NCBI GenBank assembly: GCA_947444305.1
Contig: CANEZP010000018.1
Location: forward strand, 28,604-92,603
Direction of reading: 5' to 3'
DNA length: 64,000 nucleotides
Source of the DNA: Pseudobdellovibrionaceae bacterium
GTDB taxonomy: Bacteria > Bdellovibrionota > Bdellovibrionia > Bdellovibrionales > UBA1609
Both the position numbers and the translations under genes were made by a program. Below the pieces are notes generated by a model. The model did no database searches and was not told the DNA's origin. It worked only from the letters and a program-made list of their open reading frames with translations. Below, piece by piece: positions 17,541 to 26,471 of the stretch (its first letter is position 1; each line of letters opens with the position of its first letter).

Positions 17541-18088
17541 ACTATTCACTCCACGGAGGTTTATAGACATCAGCAACGGCTATGCCATCCGCGGGACGAC
17601 CGGCGGGGTTGGGGCTTTGGGCTTTCAGTTATTTTTTGGATAGAAGCTGGTGCTGCAGAAATGAATCGTGCGGTGTTTCAATTCTGGAATTTAAACGGTG
17701 CGGCTTCGGATTATAAATATAAATTATTTGATTCAGATGGCGGTCAGGTGCCGCGATTCGTTTGGTCGCGATCGTTTTAGATTTGCCATTTTCATTGTAT
17801 ATAAAAATAGTTTTTCTGTCCGATTCGATTCAGGCTGATCTTGTAGCTTCGCTTCCATCTTTTTTGGACTTTTAAACCTTTTGTGGCCATTTTTGGACAC
17901 GATTTTCCGGGGGCCGAAGCCGAATATTCTCGGTCTCTACGGCGCTTACGCGCCCGAGGGAGGGATCCCGATCTATAAGTCCTCTAAAACGTGTGAAATA
18001 AACTCGTGCCGGGCCTTTGGGAGTTGCCATAGATAAGGCCGCTCGCTAGCTAAGGCGGATTCCATGACCTTACCCGAAAGGATCCCCC
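17541..18088. other. Gene-free stretch with dispersed repeat
   Basis: About 550 bases, A/T-rich in the middle (17760-17880). It carries copy 2 of the dispersed repeat. A 39-codon frame beginning ATG 17661 (MNRAVFQFWNLNGAASDYKY) runs through the repeat, but it has no ribosome-binding site and may only reflect DNA conservation. The last 100 bases lead into the next gene; no clear promoter was recognised. Confidence 0.5.
17669..17703 (+). repeat. Dispersed intergenic repeat, copy 2
   Basis: Core TTCTGGAATTTAAAC (17682-17696) with GCGGTGTTTCAA to the left and GGTGCGGC to the right, a partial inverted repeat. Confidence 0.6.
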
Positions 18089-18820
18089 GTGAAGCTTGCT
18101 CTCGCCCTGTTGACGCTGTTTTCCTGTCTTACGGCTGCCGCCGACGAAATCGACGATCGTGCGCGCCGAAACGCCGAGCGCCAAGCTGAAGAGAGCCGCC
18201 AGCAGACGGCCGCTTACCGCGCAAAAGGAAATAGCGAACGTTTAATCGCTTTCAACGGCTTCGTAAATAATCACGGCGGATTGCAATCAGGGACTTGCCG
18301 CGTGGCTACGGAAGATTGTTCGCGCCGCTACGGCCGTGAGAGCACCTACTGCCCCCTCAACCGCGGTGAGCAAACGGACATTCGTAGCCTCGGCGCGAGC
18401 GGTGAGTACGTCATCATGGAGTGCCGGGTCGTTACCGGTGACGGTAGCGCTTGCGAATTGGGTCCCGATTCGGATCGCAATTCGGCCGCCGACCACAAGG
18501 CGAACTTCTACAAAGCCACCTGCACGCCCGAAGGCGGAGCGCCGTACTTGTTGACGTTTAATAGCGCCGGTAAAGAATATCGCGCGGCCCCGATCAAAGA
18601 GCCCAAGCCCGAAAAAGAAACTTACTCTTCACGCACTTACTCAAGCCCATACGGGTACTATGGTCACCCCTACGGGCGTTTCGGAGGTTACTACGGATAC
18701 GGCCGCGCTTACGGTTACGGCTACGGTTCGCGCGTTTACAATTGTTACGGAGAGCAGTGCAACTACTACGGCGTCGGCAAAGCGAAGAAGAGCCGCCGCA
18801 CGAAGAACAAAGATAATTAA
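18089..18820 (+). CDS. Secreted Gly/Tyr-rich protein
   Basis: 243 residues from a GTG start with AAAGGA just upstream. Signal peptide MKLALALLTLFSCLTAAADE. The middle part has six cysteines (for example CRVATEDCSRRYG, YCPLN and CELG), suggesting disulfides outside the cytoplasm. The C-terminal 60 residues are dominated by Tyr and Gly (YGYYGHPYGRFGGYYGYG...) and end in a Lys/Arg tail. Such tails occur in surface or matrix proteins; here the function is unknown. It is followed 31 bases later by another secreted Cys-rich protein. Confidence 0.65.
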   Translation: MKLALALLTLFSCLTAAADEIDDRARRNAERQAEESRQQTAAYRAKGNSERLIAFNGFVNNHGGLQSGTCRVATEDCSRRYGRESTYCPLNRGEQTDIRSLGASGEYVIMECRVVTGDGSACELGPDSDRNSAADHKANFYKATCTPEGGAPYLLTFNSAGKEYRAAPIKEPKPEKETYSSRTYSSPYGYYGHPYGRFGGYYGYGRAYGYGYGSRVYNCYGEQCNYYGVGKAKKSRRTKNKDN

Positions 18821-18851
18821 TTTCTATTTTATATAAAGAGGCTTTTGTTTC

Positions 18852-19769
18852 ATGAAGTGTTTATTCGTTTTCTTAGTTTTGAATCTTGTTTCGACCACGG
18901 CTTCGGCTCAGTTTTTTGCGAACGATACCCAATGGGGTGAGGCCGTCGGTAAAAAGAATTCCGGCGGCACGAAAGAGCCGACCGACACCCGGCCTCCGGT
19001 AACCCGAGCGCCGGTCACCCGGCCACCGGTCATCAAGGATCCCGTCCTTACCGGGCCGGCGGTAACTCCTAAGGTGGCGGTCAAGTACTGGGCGGTCTTC
19101 GCCTTAGATCAAAGTAATCTCGGCGGTGATAAAGCGTATATCTCCTTAGGTTTTGCCCGACGGGAGACGCTCGCCGAGGCCGAAATCGAGGCGATCAAAA
19201 GCTGCCGGGTTCAGGCCAAATCGCCACAAGATTGCAAGGTCGCGATGAGATACGATACGGGCTGCTTCTACATCGCTACGGGCAGTCGTCCGTGGGGCGG
19301 CGTCGGGTGGGGTGGTGCGCAGACTCCGCAAGGCGCATACAACGAATGCCACAACCGGGAATTCGACTGCGCAGTACCGGTGTACGGCGGTTGTGCTTAC
19401 GCGGAGAACGACACGTCCCGCACCAATATCGTCGAAGCGGCCAAGCTGCCCTATTGGATCGCGCTGAGCGTAGGACGAGGTTCGGATTCCACTACGAAAT
19501 ACATCGCCGTTTCCTCGGCTGCCGGGAAAACGAAAGCGCATGCTTCGGAGAGAGGTGTGGCTTCGTGTAATAGAACTTATCCGGGGACGGTGACTTGCGA
19601 GACGATTACGCACTTCAATACCGGTTGCGGATGGGTCGCGAACGCGAAAACAAGCCCGGGGGACACGCTCAACTGGGCCATTTCAAAAACGAAGCAGGCG
19701 GCCTACGACCGTTGTCAATCGGACGGCAGCACCTGCGATACGAAAGTGACCGGGCATTGTTTCCCTTAG
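18852..19769 (+). CDS. Secreted protein with two DUF4189-like domains
   Basis: 305 residues with signal peptide (MKCLFVFLVLNLVSTTASA). A Pro/Thr linker of repeated TRPPV-type units (about 40-70) precedes two similar domains (about 80-185 and 195-300). Each runs YWA[VI][FA]..., a Gly/Ser-containing strand, an Ala-rich helix, then C...CKV/CET...GC. This resembles the DUF4189 family of small secreted proteins of unknown function. The cysteines are spaced for disulfides. Same strand and style as the preceding Gly/Tyr-rich gene, possibly one transcript. Confidence 0.6.
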   Translation: MKCLFVFLVLNLVSTTASAQFFANDTQWGEAVGKKNSGGTKEPTDTRPPVTRAPVTRPPVIKDPVLTGPAVTPKVAVKYWAVFALDQSNLGGDKAYISLGFARRETLAEAEIEAIKSCRVQAKSPQDCKVAMRYDTGCFYIATGSRPWGGVGWGGAQTPQGAYNECHNREFDCAVPVYGGCAYAENDTSRTNIVEAAKLPYWIALSVGRGSDSTTKYIAVSSAAGKTKAHASERGVASCNRTYPGTVTCETITHFNTGCGWVANAKTSPGDTLNWAISKTKQAAYDRCQSDGSTCDTKVTGHCFP

Positions 19770-19788
19770 TTCTGCTCGCTTGTCTTAT

Positions 19789-20523
19789 TTAACGCTTAGG
19801 CTGAGCGCCCACGCGGGGGCGCTTGTAGCCGTACTGATTCCGGTAATCGATCCCGAAAATTCGTGTCAGGCACAGATTCATATCTAGCGGATGGGTGCCC
19901 TTGACCGGAAAGATAAAATCATCGATCTCGGCCGGCCGGCCGGTGCACGGTCGCACGACGTACACTTCCAACCATAATTGTTCGGCATCATCGTGCGCCG
20001 GATAACTGCGGCGATAGATGTCGTACTCCGAATTAAAACCATAACCGAGGGTTACGCCACCGACTTGCCGGGTGAGGAGGTGGTGGGCCGCGCTGCGGGC
20101 GAGGTCGGCTCCGGGAGTGGTGCTTAAAACTTCGCGGTCCCACTCGTAATATAAGTAACCCACGCGTGATTGATCCGTGCCGACGTTCAACGTGCCCAAA
20201 ATCTTTTCGCCGACTTTGATCGTCAGGTGGAGGCCGGTGGGGAGCGGAGTGATGGTCACGCGTAAGCGGCCGGCGGGCACTTTGATGTCGGGGTCCAAAC
20301 CAAGCGCCAAGGCTTGTAAAGGCGTGAGGTAAGTTTCCTGACTCCAAAGTTTGTGCGTGATGGGCTCACCCTGAGCAAGCCAGCGCAACTCGGCCTTGAG
20401 CCACTTGTCTGCTTTCCGGCTCGTTAAAACTTTTTGGCATTCGGCGTGGTAGTCGTCGGTGGAGTCGGCGTGCGCGATTGCGAAAGAGGATAGCATTACG
20501 AACGTTATAAAAAATAAGCGCAT
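19789..20523 (-). CDS. Secreted hypothetical protein
   Basis: 244 residues, signal peptide MRLFFITFVMLSSFAIAHAD. The mature protein is of mixed strand/helix type with two Cys (HAECQKV, VRPCTG) and a basic C-terminus. I do not recognise the family. It lies 4 bases behind the 203-residue secreted protein at 20528 and is probably co-transcribed with it. Confidence 0.6.
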   Translation of the reverse strand: MRLFFITFVMLSSFAIAHADSTDDYHAECQKVLTSRKADKWLKAELRWLAQGEPITHKLWSQETYLTPLQALALGLDPDIKVPAGRLRVTITPLPTGLHLTIKVGEKILGTLNVGTDQSRVGYLYYEWDREVLSTTPGADLARSAAHHLLTRQVGGVTLGYGFNSEYDIYRRSYPAHDDAEQLWLEVYVVRPCTGRPAEIDDFIFPVKGTHPLDMNLCLTRIFGIDYRNQYGYKRPRVGAQPKR

Positions 20524-20527
20524 GTTT

Positions 20528-21139
20528 TTATTCCGCTTTGCCGGGCGAAGGCATCGTGAAGTTGTCGAAGTGCTGATGAATCAACGTCGCGCCTTTTTCT
20601 AAATTGACGTTTCCCCCGACTTCGATCCCGGCGCCGTAAGCGGCGATCGCGCCGAGATTATTTTCCATCGACAGGGCGATGAATGTTTGGCCTTCTTTTA
20701 GCTGTTGAATCTGATTTTCAACGTTCAATCTGAATCGTGCGTTCGGTAGGGTACTGCCTTCGAACCGCAGCCCCGCAACTTTGGCCTCGCCGACGACGTA
20801 GATTTCTTGGACCACGTTGATTACGGGACGTGCGCTCAACCGTTCGCCGGTCAGTAAATCGCTAAGCAACGAATTCAGTTCTAACAACGCTCCGGACCGG
20901 CCGGTCACCACGGTCTGGCGGATTTCGACCTCGGTGATGGCGCCGCCCCAATTGCGTACCAGGGTGATCTCGGTAGAGCCGGTAAGGTGATTTTTTATAA
21001 GAGCTAGTTTTTCTTCCGAAGGGCGGCCCGAATCCACCACGTTGAGGGAATTCGCGATCAGGTCTTCATAGCAGGCCGAGGCCCGGCCGGTCGTAAATGC
21101 GCATAGAAATGCGAAAAATAAGCTAACGACTTTAGACAA
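20528..21139 (-). CDS. Secreted hypothetical protein
   Basis: 203 residues from a TTG start with an excellent ribosome-binding site (AGGGGGATGAG just upstream; the nearby ATG is in another frame). Signal peptide MSKVVSLFFAFLCAFTTGRASA. The mature part, beginning CYEDLIANSL, resembles in general plan the small secreted protein at 33166-33765 (CLDSLVNAIRL near its start), but no family is recognised. First gene of a two-gene minus-strand unit. Confidence 0.6.
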   Translation of the reverse strand: MSKVVSLFFAFLCAFTTGRASACYEDLIANSLNVVDSGRPSEEKLALIKNHLTGSTEITLVRNWGGAITEVEIRQTVVTGRSGALLELNSLLSDLLTGERLSARPVINVVQEIYVVGEAKVAGLRFEGSTLPNARFRLNVENQIQQLKEGQTFIALSMENNLGAIAAYGAGIEVGGNVNLEKGATLIHQHFDNFTMPSPGKAE

Positions 21140-21160
21140 CTCATCCCCCTGAATTTGGCT

Positions 21161-22363
21161 ATGGCAGCCGTTCTAGCAAAGTCGCCGGGCAAATGGAACT
21201 TCCGTCAACCAGACGCGACGAGCCGTGATTGGCGGGCGCGCTCGGCTTACCATTTTGAGGTGAATCAGAGTGATCTTGTGATTAAATCCGGCTCCGCCTT
21301 CGTTTACTACGCATTTGACGTAGGTTCTTCTATTGATCTTGATAAGGCCGAGCGGCTGCTCGTCGCGGCGAAGAAAACGCAGACCGCCGACCGTAAACGG
21401 CCCGGAAAGTATTTCGAGTACACGCCGCCGCCCGTTCGCTGGACGGAAGAATGCCCCGTTCAGCAGATCGGGCCGCACTTCGCGACCAAAACGACCGTCG
21501 AAATTCTTTTGTTTGATTTCGGTTGCGTGTCGATCCGTTTCGCGATCCCGATCGAAGGCCCGATCGCGAGGGTCATCGATCTGAGCGTCGATCTTTACGA
21601 AAATGCGAAACTACGTGATGCCGCGAAAATTCTCGTTACCGAACTGATGGGCAAAATCGGCGCGGTCGTCGACAAACCCGAGATCGCCGGCAAGATCGAA
21701 GATTACTGCATCTTCAACTTCTCGAAGCTTGAACCCGCGGTAACGGTGCCGGAGCTGCTTCAAGGCCATTTCGTTAACCTGACCTGTATTTTGCGCGCGG
21801 ATCCCGGCTCGCCCTCCGATCGCGAATCGCAAGAGATTCTGGCCGACCGGATTTCCTACGGCTCGAACGATCTTACGCTTTTGAGCTGGCACGCGGCCGT
21901 GATCTACGGCGAAGACACCGAGGATATTCACGCCGTGCTTGAGTTCGCGAATATCTTGCTGCTCGAGTTGTCGTACCTCGATAGCCGCCTCGATAAATCG
22001 CTCGATTCTTTTTACGAATTCTTTAATCTGTACAGCCAAAACCGGTTCAGCTTCGGCCGCTCGAAGCAGCCGCTGATGCGCCGGATTTCCGAGCTGCAAA
22101 TCGAGAGCGCGGTTTTATTCGAACGTATCACGAACGGTTTGAAGCTGATGGGCGACGCCTTTCAGGCGCAGATCTTCCGCGTGGCCACGAAAAAGATGGG
22201 TCTAAGCTCGTGGGATGCGAGCATCGCCCGTAAACTCGAGACGATCGAAAGCATCTACCAAAAGATCTCCGACGCCGAGGGCACCCGGCGCATGGAGCTG
22301 CTCGAGATCATCATCATCATCTTGTTCTTGGTTTCGATCGCGACTTCCTTCAAATTTAGCTGA
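21161..22363 (+). CDS. RMND1/DUF155-like protein with C-terminal membrane anchor
   Basis: About 400 residues. The body matches the DUF155 (yeast Rmd1/Rmd8, human RMND1) pattern as I know it: VEILLFDFGCVSIRF, then a helical region with LTLLSWHAAVIYGEDTEDIHAVLEFANILLLELSYLDSRLDK in the centre and a C-terminal hydrophobic segment (LEIIIIILFLVSIATSFKF), giving tail anchoring in the membrane. In eukaryotes relatives act in mitochondria; the bacterial role is unknown. The start is uncertain: ATG 21161 has no ribosome-binding site, and the frame also offers later GTG codons. Divergent from the 20528 gene. Confidence 0.65.
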   Translation: MAAVLAKSPGKWNFRQPDATSRDWRARSAYHFEVNQSDLVIKSGSAFVYYAFDVGSSIDLDKAERLLVAAKKTQTADRKRPGKYFEYTPPPVRWTEECPVQQIGPHFATKTTVEILLFDFGCVSIRFAIPIEGPIARVIDLSVDLYENAKLRDAAKILVTELMGKIGAVVDKPEIAGKIEDYCIFNFSKLEPAVTVPELLQGHFVNLTCILRADPGSPSDRESQEILADRISYGSNDLTLLSWHAAVIYGEDTEDIHAVLEFANILLLELSYLDSRLDKSLDSFYEFFNLYSQNRFSFGRSKQPLMRRISELQIESAVLFERITNGLKLMGDAFQAQIFRVATKKMGLSSWDASIARKLETIESIYQKISDAEGTRRMELLEIIIIILFLVSIATSFKFS

Positions 22364-22436
22364 TAACTTTACCAAATTGGCCGCCGGGGCGCAGTTCCCG
22401 GTTTACTTTGGCAACGAATCCAACGAAACCCTAGGC

Positions 22437-23549
22437 ATGACGTTTCAAGATTTTGCCCTGCTCCGTTCGCTCCAAGGAACCCTCAAAGAAAAAGGGTTTA
22501 AACAACCCACCGAAATCCAACAAATGGCTATTCCCGCGCTGATCGAACGCAAATCGATCGTCGGCATCGCCGAGACGGGCAGCGGGAAGACGCTTGCCTA
22601 CGTTTTGCCTATTCTCAATCTGCTCAAAGCGATGGAGAACGAAGGCAATAAGGTCACCGAGGACGGCACCCCACGCGCCTTGGTTCTTGTTCCCAGCCGT
22701 GAGCTGGGCGAACAGGTCAGCAAAGTCTTTAAGACCTTCACCCATCAAACCCGCCTACGCGTACGAACCGTGCTCGGCGGCACCGCGCTCGAGGTGGCGA
22801 AGGAAAATCTAAAAGGCAATTTCGAAGTCCTCGTCGCCACGCCCGGGCGGCTGGAGCAAATGATCCACCGCCGCCAAGCGCGGCTGAGCGATCTCCAGAT
22901 TTTGGTGATCGACGAAGCCGACGTGATGGTTGATCCCGGCTTCCTTGACGTCGCCAAAAAGATTTTGGGCGCGTGCCCCGAAGTGCTGCAGTTAGCGCTC
23001 TTTTCCGCAACCGTTTCGGCCGACGTGCAACCGGTGATCGACGAAATCTTCGCGGGCGTCGAGACCATGCGAACCAAGCGTAGCGAAAAAACGGCCAAGG
23101 GCCTGACCACTCAAAATGTAACCGTGGTCGACGGCAAGCGCTGGCCGTTGCTCGAAAAACTTTTGCAAGAAAACCGCGAAGGCAGCACCTTAATTTTCGC
23201 GAACACGCGTGAGCAATGCGATGCTTTAGCTAAGCTCTTAGATAAAAACGAAATCGAGCACGTCATCTACCGCGGCGAGATGGATAAAATCGAGCGGCGC
23301 AAAAATTTGAAAGCCTTCCGTGACGGCGTCATCAAAGTTTTGGTCTCGACCGATCTCGCGTCGCGCGGCCTCGACGTCGAGCAAGTCGATCGCGTGATCA
23401 ATTATCACATGCCCAGCGTCGTCGAAAATTACCTTCACAGGGTGGGTCGCACGGCGCGCGCGGGCCGCTCGGGTCTGGCGATAAACTTCATCACCGACCG
23501 CGACACGGAAATGCTCACGAAGATCAAAACGCTTCGGCCAAATAAATAG
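22437..23549 (+). CDS. DEAD-box RNA helicase
   Basis: 370 residues from ATG 22437, where the family's usual opening begins (MTFQDFALL...GFKQPTEIQQMAIP, the Q motif). All helicase motifs are visible: AETGSGKT, PSRELGEQ, GG, ATPGRL, DEAD (VIDEADVM), SAT, IFANTREQCDAL, STDLASRGLD and HRVGRTARAG. It lacks the long basic C-terminal extension of RhlE or DeaD, so it is a minimal RNA helicase, probably for rRNA or mRNA remodelling. It follows the RMND1-like gene after 73 bases and may be expressed alone. Confidence 0.9.
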   Translation: MTFQDFALLRSLQGTLKEKGFKQPTEIQQMAIPALIERKSIVGIAETGSGKTLAYVLPILNLLKAMENEGNKVTEDGTPRALVLVPSRELGEQVSKVFKTFTHQTRLRVRTVLGGTALEVAKENLKGNFEVLVATPGRLEQMIHRRQARLSDLQILVIDEADVMVDPGFLDVAKKILGACPEVLQLALFSATVSADVQPVIDEIFAGVETMRTKRSEKTAKGLTTQNVTVVDGKRWPLLEKLLQENREGSTLIFANTREQCDALAKLLDKNEIEHVIYRGEMDKIERRKNLKAFRDGVIKVLVSTDLASRGLDVEQVDRVINYHMPSVVENYLHRVGRTARAGRSGLAINFITDRDTEMLTKIKTLRPNK

Positions 23550-23611
23550 CTTTTAGCGAATAGAACATTAGCTCATTTTATGGACTTGCTCGGCCGGGCT
23601 TATTCGCTTGG

Positions 23612-23623
23612 TGAATATATTCA
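23612..23623. promoter_or_regulatory. Palindrome before the TraB/GumN-like gene
   Basis: Perfect 12-base palindrome TGAATATATTCA about 70 bases before the next start. Possible operator; no regulator is assigned. Confidence 0.25.
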
Positions 23624-23691
23624 ATTCTAATCTTGCGTTATCCTTCCCTCCGCACGCGTGTTAACTCTTGTTCATCCTTGGGGAGGGGCGA

Positions 23692-24930
23692 GTGAAAACC
23701 AATCTTTTAATTGTAGCCGTTCTGATTCTTTCTCCCTTCGCGCGCGCCCAGGATTGCGCGGATCACGTGATGGTCAGCCAAACCACTTCCACGCCCGTCA
23801 ACGCCGAAAGTTTCTTCTGGAAAATTCAAAAACAAGGCGTTGCCGATAGCTACTTGGCCGGCACCTACCACACCACCAACGGCGGCGTCCGCCTCAACTG
23901 GGAAGCATTGCCGGTCTTATTTAGTGAATTAAAAGTATTGATGAGCGAAACCGACTTCGCTCCCTCGGCGGCGCAAGAGTACGCAACACGCGCGAAGGAC
24001 ACGCCCTTAGCGCAAGCGATGCAGTTGGCGCAAGCGCCGGGCGCAAAGTCGGTTTCGGTTGATGCGTGGATCGCCGGCCAAACCCGCGGCACCGGGCTGC
24101 GCGTAGTTCCGGTGCAAAGCATGACCGAAATGATCGACAGCTTGCTTTCGGTGCCGCAGGCGGAGCAGGCGCGAATCTTACGCGAAACTGAATGCTCGTT
24201 GGCTGCCGTTCGTGAGCAGGCGGCTAACCTCGAAAAGCTTTACGTCCGCGATCGTGCGGCCGAGTTCGCGAAAGAAAGCGAACGCTTGCAATCCCCGCAT
24301 CCCGAGCTGGTCCAAAATTTCTCGCGCGCTTTACTCGCCGAGCGCAACGCGCTTTTCGCTGAGCGTGCACGCCCGCTGCTCGAGCAGGGTGGGGCATTGT
24401 TGGCTCTCGGCGCTTCGCACTTGAGCGGTCAGGCCGGTCTGGTGGCGCGCCTCCGCGCGCAAGGCTTCACGGTGACGCCGCTCAACCGCGCCGAATTCTT
24501 ACAACGCAAATTAGATCAGTTTAATGAGCGCTTCGAGTTTCCGACGCGAGAACTGTTGAGTTGGCTAACGGCGAATGGTTTAGCGCCGGCCGAGGGCTAC
24601 GTGGCTCCGCGAATTGAACTCGTGCCCGGTGCGCGCATCGCGCAAACTTGCGAAGATGATTGCGATATGACTTCGGAAGCTGGCAAAATTTTAATCTCGT
24701 TGTCGCGCTGGCAAGACGCCACCGCGGCAACGGTCAGTGCACAATTCTTGGGTGAGGTATTGGTGCAACTGATTCGTGATGTGCAGATGAAGGCGGCGGG
24801 GGCCGACCAAAGCTGCGTGTCTTGGAATCAGCGGAATGTTCAAGCGGTCATACTTCAGGGGAAGTTTTTGATCGCGCGGCATATGCGTGTGGCGGGCTTA
24901 CGTCCACCGCCGAATCCGGTGTGTCAGTGA
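23692..24930 (+). CDS. TraB/GumN-family secreted protein
   Basis: About 412 residues from GTG 23692, preceded by GGGGAGGGGCGA. Signal peptide VKTNLLIVAVLILSPFARAQ. The TraB/GumN (PF01963-type) signatures are present: FFWKIQKQG...SYLAGTYHTT near the start and GALLALGASHLSGQAGLVARL with ...GFTVTPL later. The first GxxH and second GxSH are proposed metal-binding or catalytic sites of this Tiki-like protease fold. A C-terminal extension of about 130 residues contains several Cys (CEDDCD). It is probably an envelope hydrolase. Confidence 0.75.
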   Translation: MKTNLLIVAVLILSPFARAQDCADHVMVSQTTSTPVNAESFFWKIQKQGVADSYLAGTYHTTNGGVRLNWEALPVLFSELKVLMSETDFAPSAAQEYATRAKDTPLAQAMQLAQAPGAKSVSVDAWIAGQTRGTGLRVVPVQSMTEMIDSLLSVPQAEQARILRETECSLAAVREQAANLEKLYVRDRAAEFAKESERLQSPHPELVQNFSRALLAERNALFAERARPLLEQGGALLALGASHLSGQAGLVARLRAQGFTVTPLNRAEFLQRKLDQFNERFEFPTRELLSWLTANGLAPAEGYVAPRIELVPGARIAQTCEDDCDMTSEAGKILISLSRWQDATAATVSAQFLGEVLVQLIRDVQMKAAGADQSCVSWNQRNVQAVILQGKFLIARHMRVAGLRPPPNPVCQ

Positions 24931-24966
24931 TTGTTTTAAGGGTGATCTAAGAGGGGGGAACGAAAA

Positions 24967-25716
24967 ATGGGGAAATTATTATGGGTCGGGCTGCTGCTCA
25001 CCTGGAACGCGCAAGCGGTGACGTTGTTGGGCAACGTCCCGTCGAGAGAAGTCGAAAACATCCAAGAAAAGATGGATAAGATCTGGGCTTTCGAGAGCGC
25101 CCGGTTTCTCGCGAAGACGGTGACTCCTCCGGAAATTTACTTCTATGAATTTAACCGCGCCGAAGAGCCGCCCGAGTTCGTCGCTTTCCAGAATGAATGG
25201 TTGCACGATCAGCCGGGAATCTGGCGTTCGTGGATGACCTTCCGCAAGGACTTGGGGCCGGCGCCGCAATTCATCAGCGCAGGTTGGATCGATGAACAGC
25301 TGGAGCGGGGACTGCCGTTTCCGAAAAGCTTCGTGGGCTTGCACTACGTCGGAACGAACCGCTTGCAGCTTAGTCCGTTCGCGACTTTCGGGCGTTACAT
25401 GATTAACGATCCTTACGGCCGGCGCCGGGATCTTACGGGCTACGGGTTCTACGCCGCCGCCCACGAGATGTTGCATTACGCCTTCGCCGAGCGCGGCGTT
25501 CCCGAAGAGTTACACCATTGCTTGTTCGTCACCAAGTCCGACGCTTCGAGCGCGCCGATCATGGCGCAGATCGCGGAGCACTTGATCAGCGAAGGCTACT
25601 CCAGCTCGTTGGTTAAATTCATCGGTTACGCCAGTGAGGAAGTCGTAAAGCCTTGCGCCGCCTTGACCGAGGAACAGCGCGAGGACGTGCGCCAGGTTTT
25701 AAATACGGTTTACTAG
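24967..25716 (+). CDS. Secreted protein with HExxH-type metallopeptidase motif
   Basis: 249 residues with signal peptide (MGKLLWVGLLLTWNAQA) and a strong ribosome-binding site (GAGGGGGGAA). Around residue 165 it reads AAHEMLHYAFAERGVPEELHH, an HExxH zinc motif with further His downstream. This suggests a small secreted zinc peptidase, but no family is recognised and the second half is short. Cys near the end (HHCLF, KPCAA) may be disulfide-linked. A clear terminator follows. Confidence 0.6.
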   Translation: MGKLLWVGLLLTWNAQAVTLLGNVPSREVENIQEKMDKIWAFESARFLAKTVTPPEIYFYEFNRAEEPPEFVAFQNEWLHDQPGIWRSWMTFRKDLGPAPQFISAGWIDEQLERGLPFPKSFVGLHYVGTNRLQLSPFATFGRYMINDPYGRRRDLTGYGFYAAAHEMLHYAFAERGVPEELHHCLFVTKSDASSAPIMAQIAEHLISEGYSSSLVKFIGYASEEVVKPCAALTEEQREDVRQVLNTVY

Positions 25717-25761
25717 CCGGCGATTCCGCTCCGGAATCGAACGACGAGCTTTTTAGCAGCG

Positions 25762-25796
25762 AAAACCCCGTTCTCATTTTGAGGCGGGGTTTTTTG
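25762..25796 (+). terminator. Rho-independent terminator
   Basis: Stem AAAACCCCG / CGGGGTTTT around an inner CTCA/TGAG stem, followed by a T-run (TTTTTTGTTT). Ends the metallopeptidase-like gene. Confidence 0.85.
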
Positions 25797-25898
25797 TTTG
25801 CGGAGGGGCCTCGGTTGAGTTGGCGTCGGGTCCCGCCCGTCTAAAGTGTGTCAGTTCGCTTTGCCCTATTTTGTCGTCTAATGAGGACGGGGGCATCG

Positions 25899-26471
25899 TT
25901 GAACAATTTGAAAGTCACAACTTACCTTGCCGCCTTCACGCTCGCGCTTTCGGCGTTGATCCCGTCAGGGGCCTTGGCCGGTGAGCGACGTAAAGTCATC
26001 AAGCGCAAACCTGCCCAAGTCATCAAAATGAAGCCGAGCGAGTACCCCAATCCCTTCGTGGTGAAAGGCTGGACCTTCGACGCCGGCTTAAGCCGTGGGC
26101 AGCGCCAGCGCGCCGACTACTATGAATATAGCGTCGGTGCGAATGCGTACTTTTACGACTGGCTCGCTTGGCGCAACGTGATCTACATGCGCGACAACTT
26201 AGACGGCACGAAAAATCTCGGTTGGGATATGAGCGAACGTTTTAATTACGAGCTCGGTCAAGATTCGGGCCTGTCGATTTTCGGCGCGCCCGGTTTTCGC
26301 TGGGGCGGCAGCGCGGGCAACGGCCCGTTCGTCGAAGCCGGCGCAACTTTCCAGATTGGTCGCGTGGCGGTCGGTGGTGGCGTGCGCGAACTTTTCACCT
26401 CTTGGACACGCACCGGTGCCGGAAACGAAACTCAAGTCTTCATCAACTTGTTCGCGGGCGGTTGGCCGTGA
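25899..26471 (+). CDS. Outer-membrane beta-barrel-like protein
   Basis: About 190 residues from TTG 25899, chosen because GGGGG lies 5 bases upstream and a clean signal peptide follows (NNLKVTTYLAAFTLALSALIPSGALA). ATG 25881 is the alternative, without a ribosome-binding site. The mature part begins with a Lys/Arg segment, then alternating strands rich in Tyr, Trp and Gly (FDAGLSRGQRQRADYYEYSVG, FGAPGFRWGGSAGNGPFVEAG), typical of small barrels of the OmpW/OmpX type. The stop overlaps the start of the next outer-membrane gene (GTGA), so both are probably translated together. Confidence 0.6.
   Translation: MNNLKVTTYLAAFTLALSALIPSGALAGERRKVIKRKPAQVIKMKPSEYPNPFVVKGWTFDAGLSRGQRQRADYYEYSVGANAYFYDWLAWRNVIYMRDNLDGTKNLGWDMSERFNYELGQDSGLSIFGAPGFRWGGSAGNGPFVEAGATFQIGRVAVGGGVRELFTSWTRTGAGNETQVFINLFAGGWP

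Noticed and set aside
17661..17780. 39-codon frame MNRAVFQFWNLNG
   Set aside because: Shares FWNLN with other repeat copies, but the other copies have no start codon with a ribosome-binding site; more likely DNA conservation than a protein.
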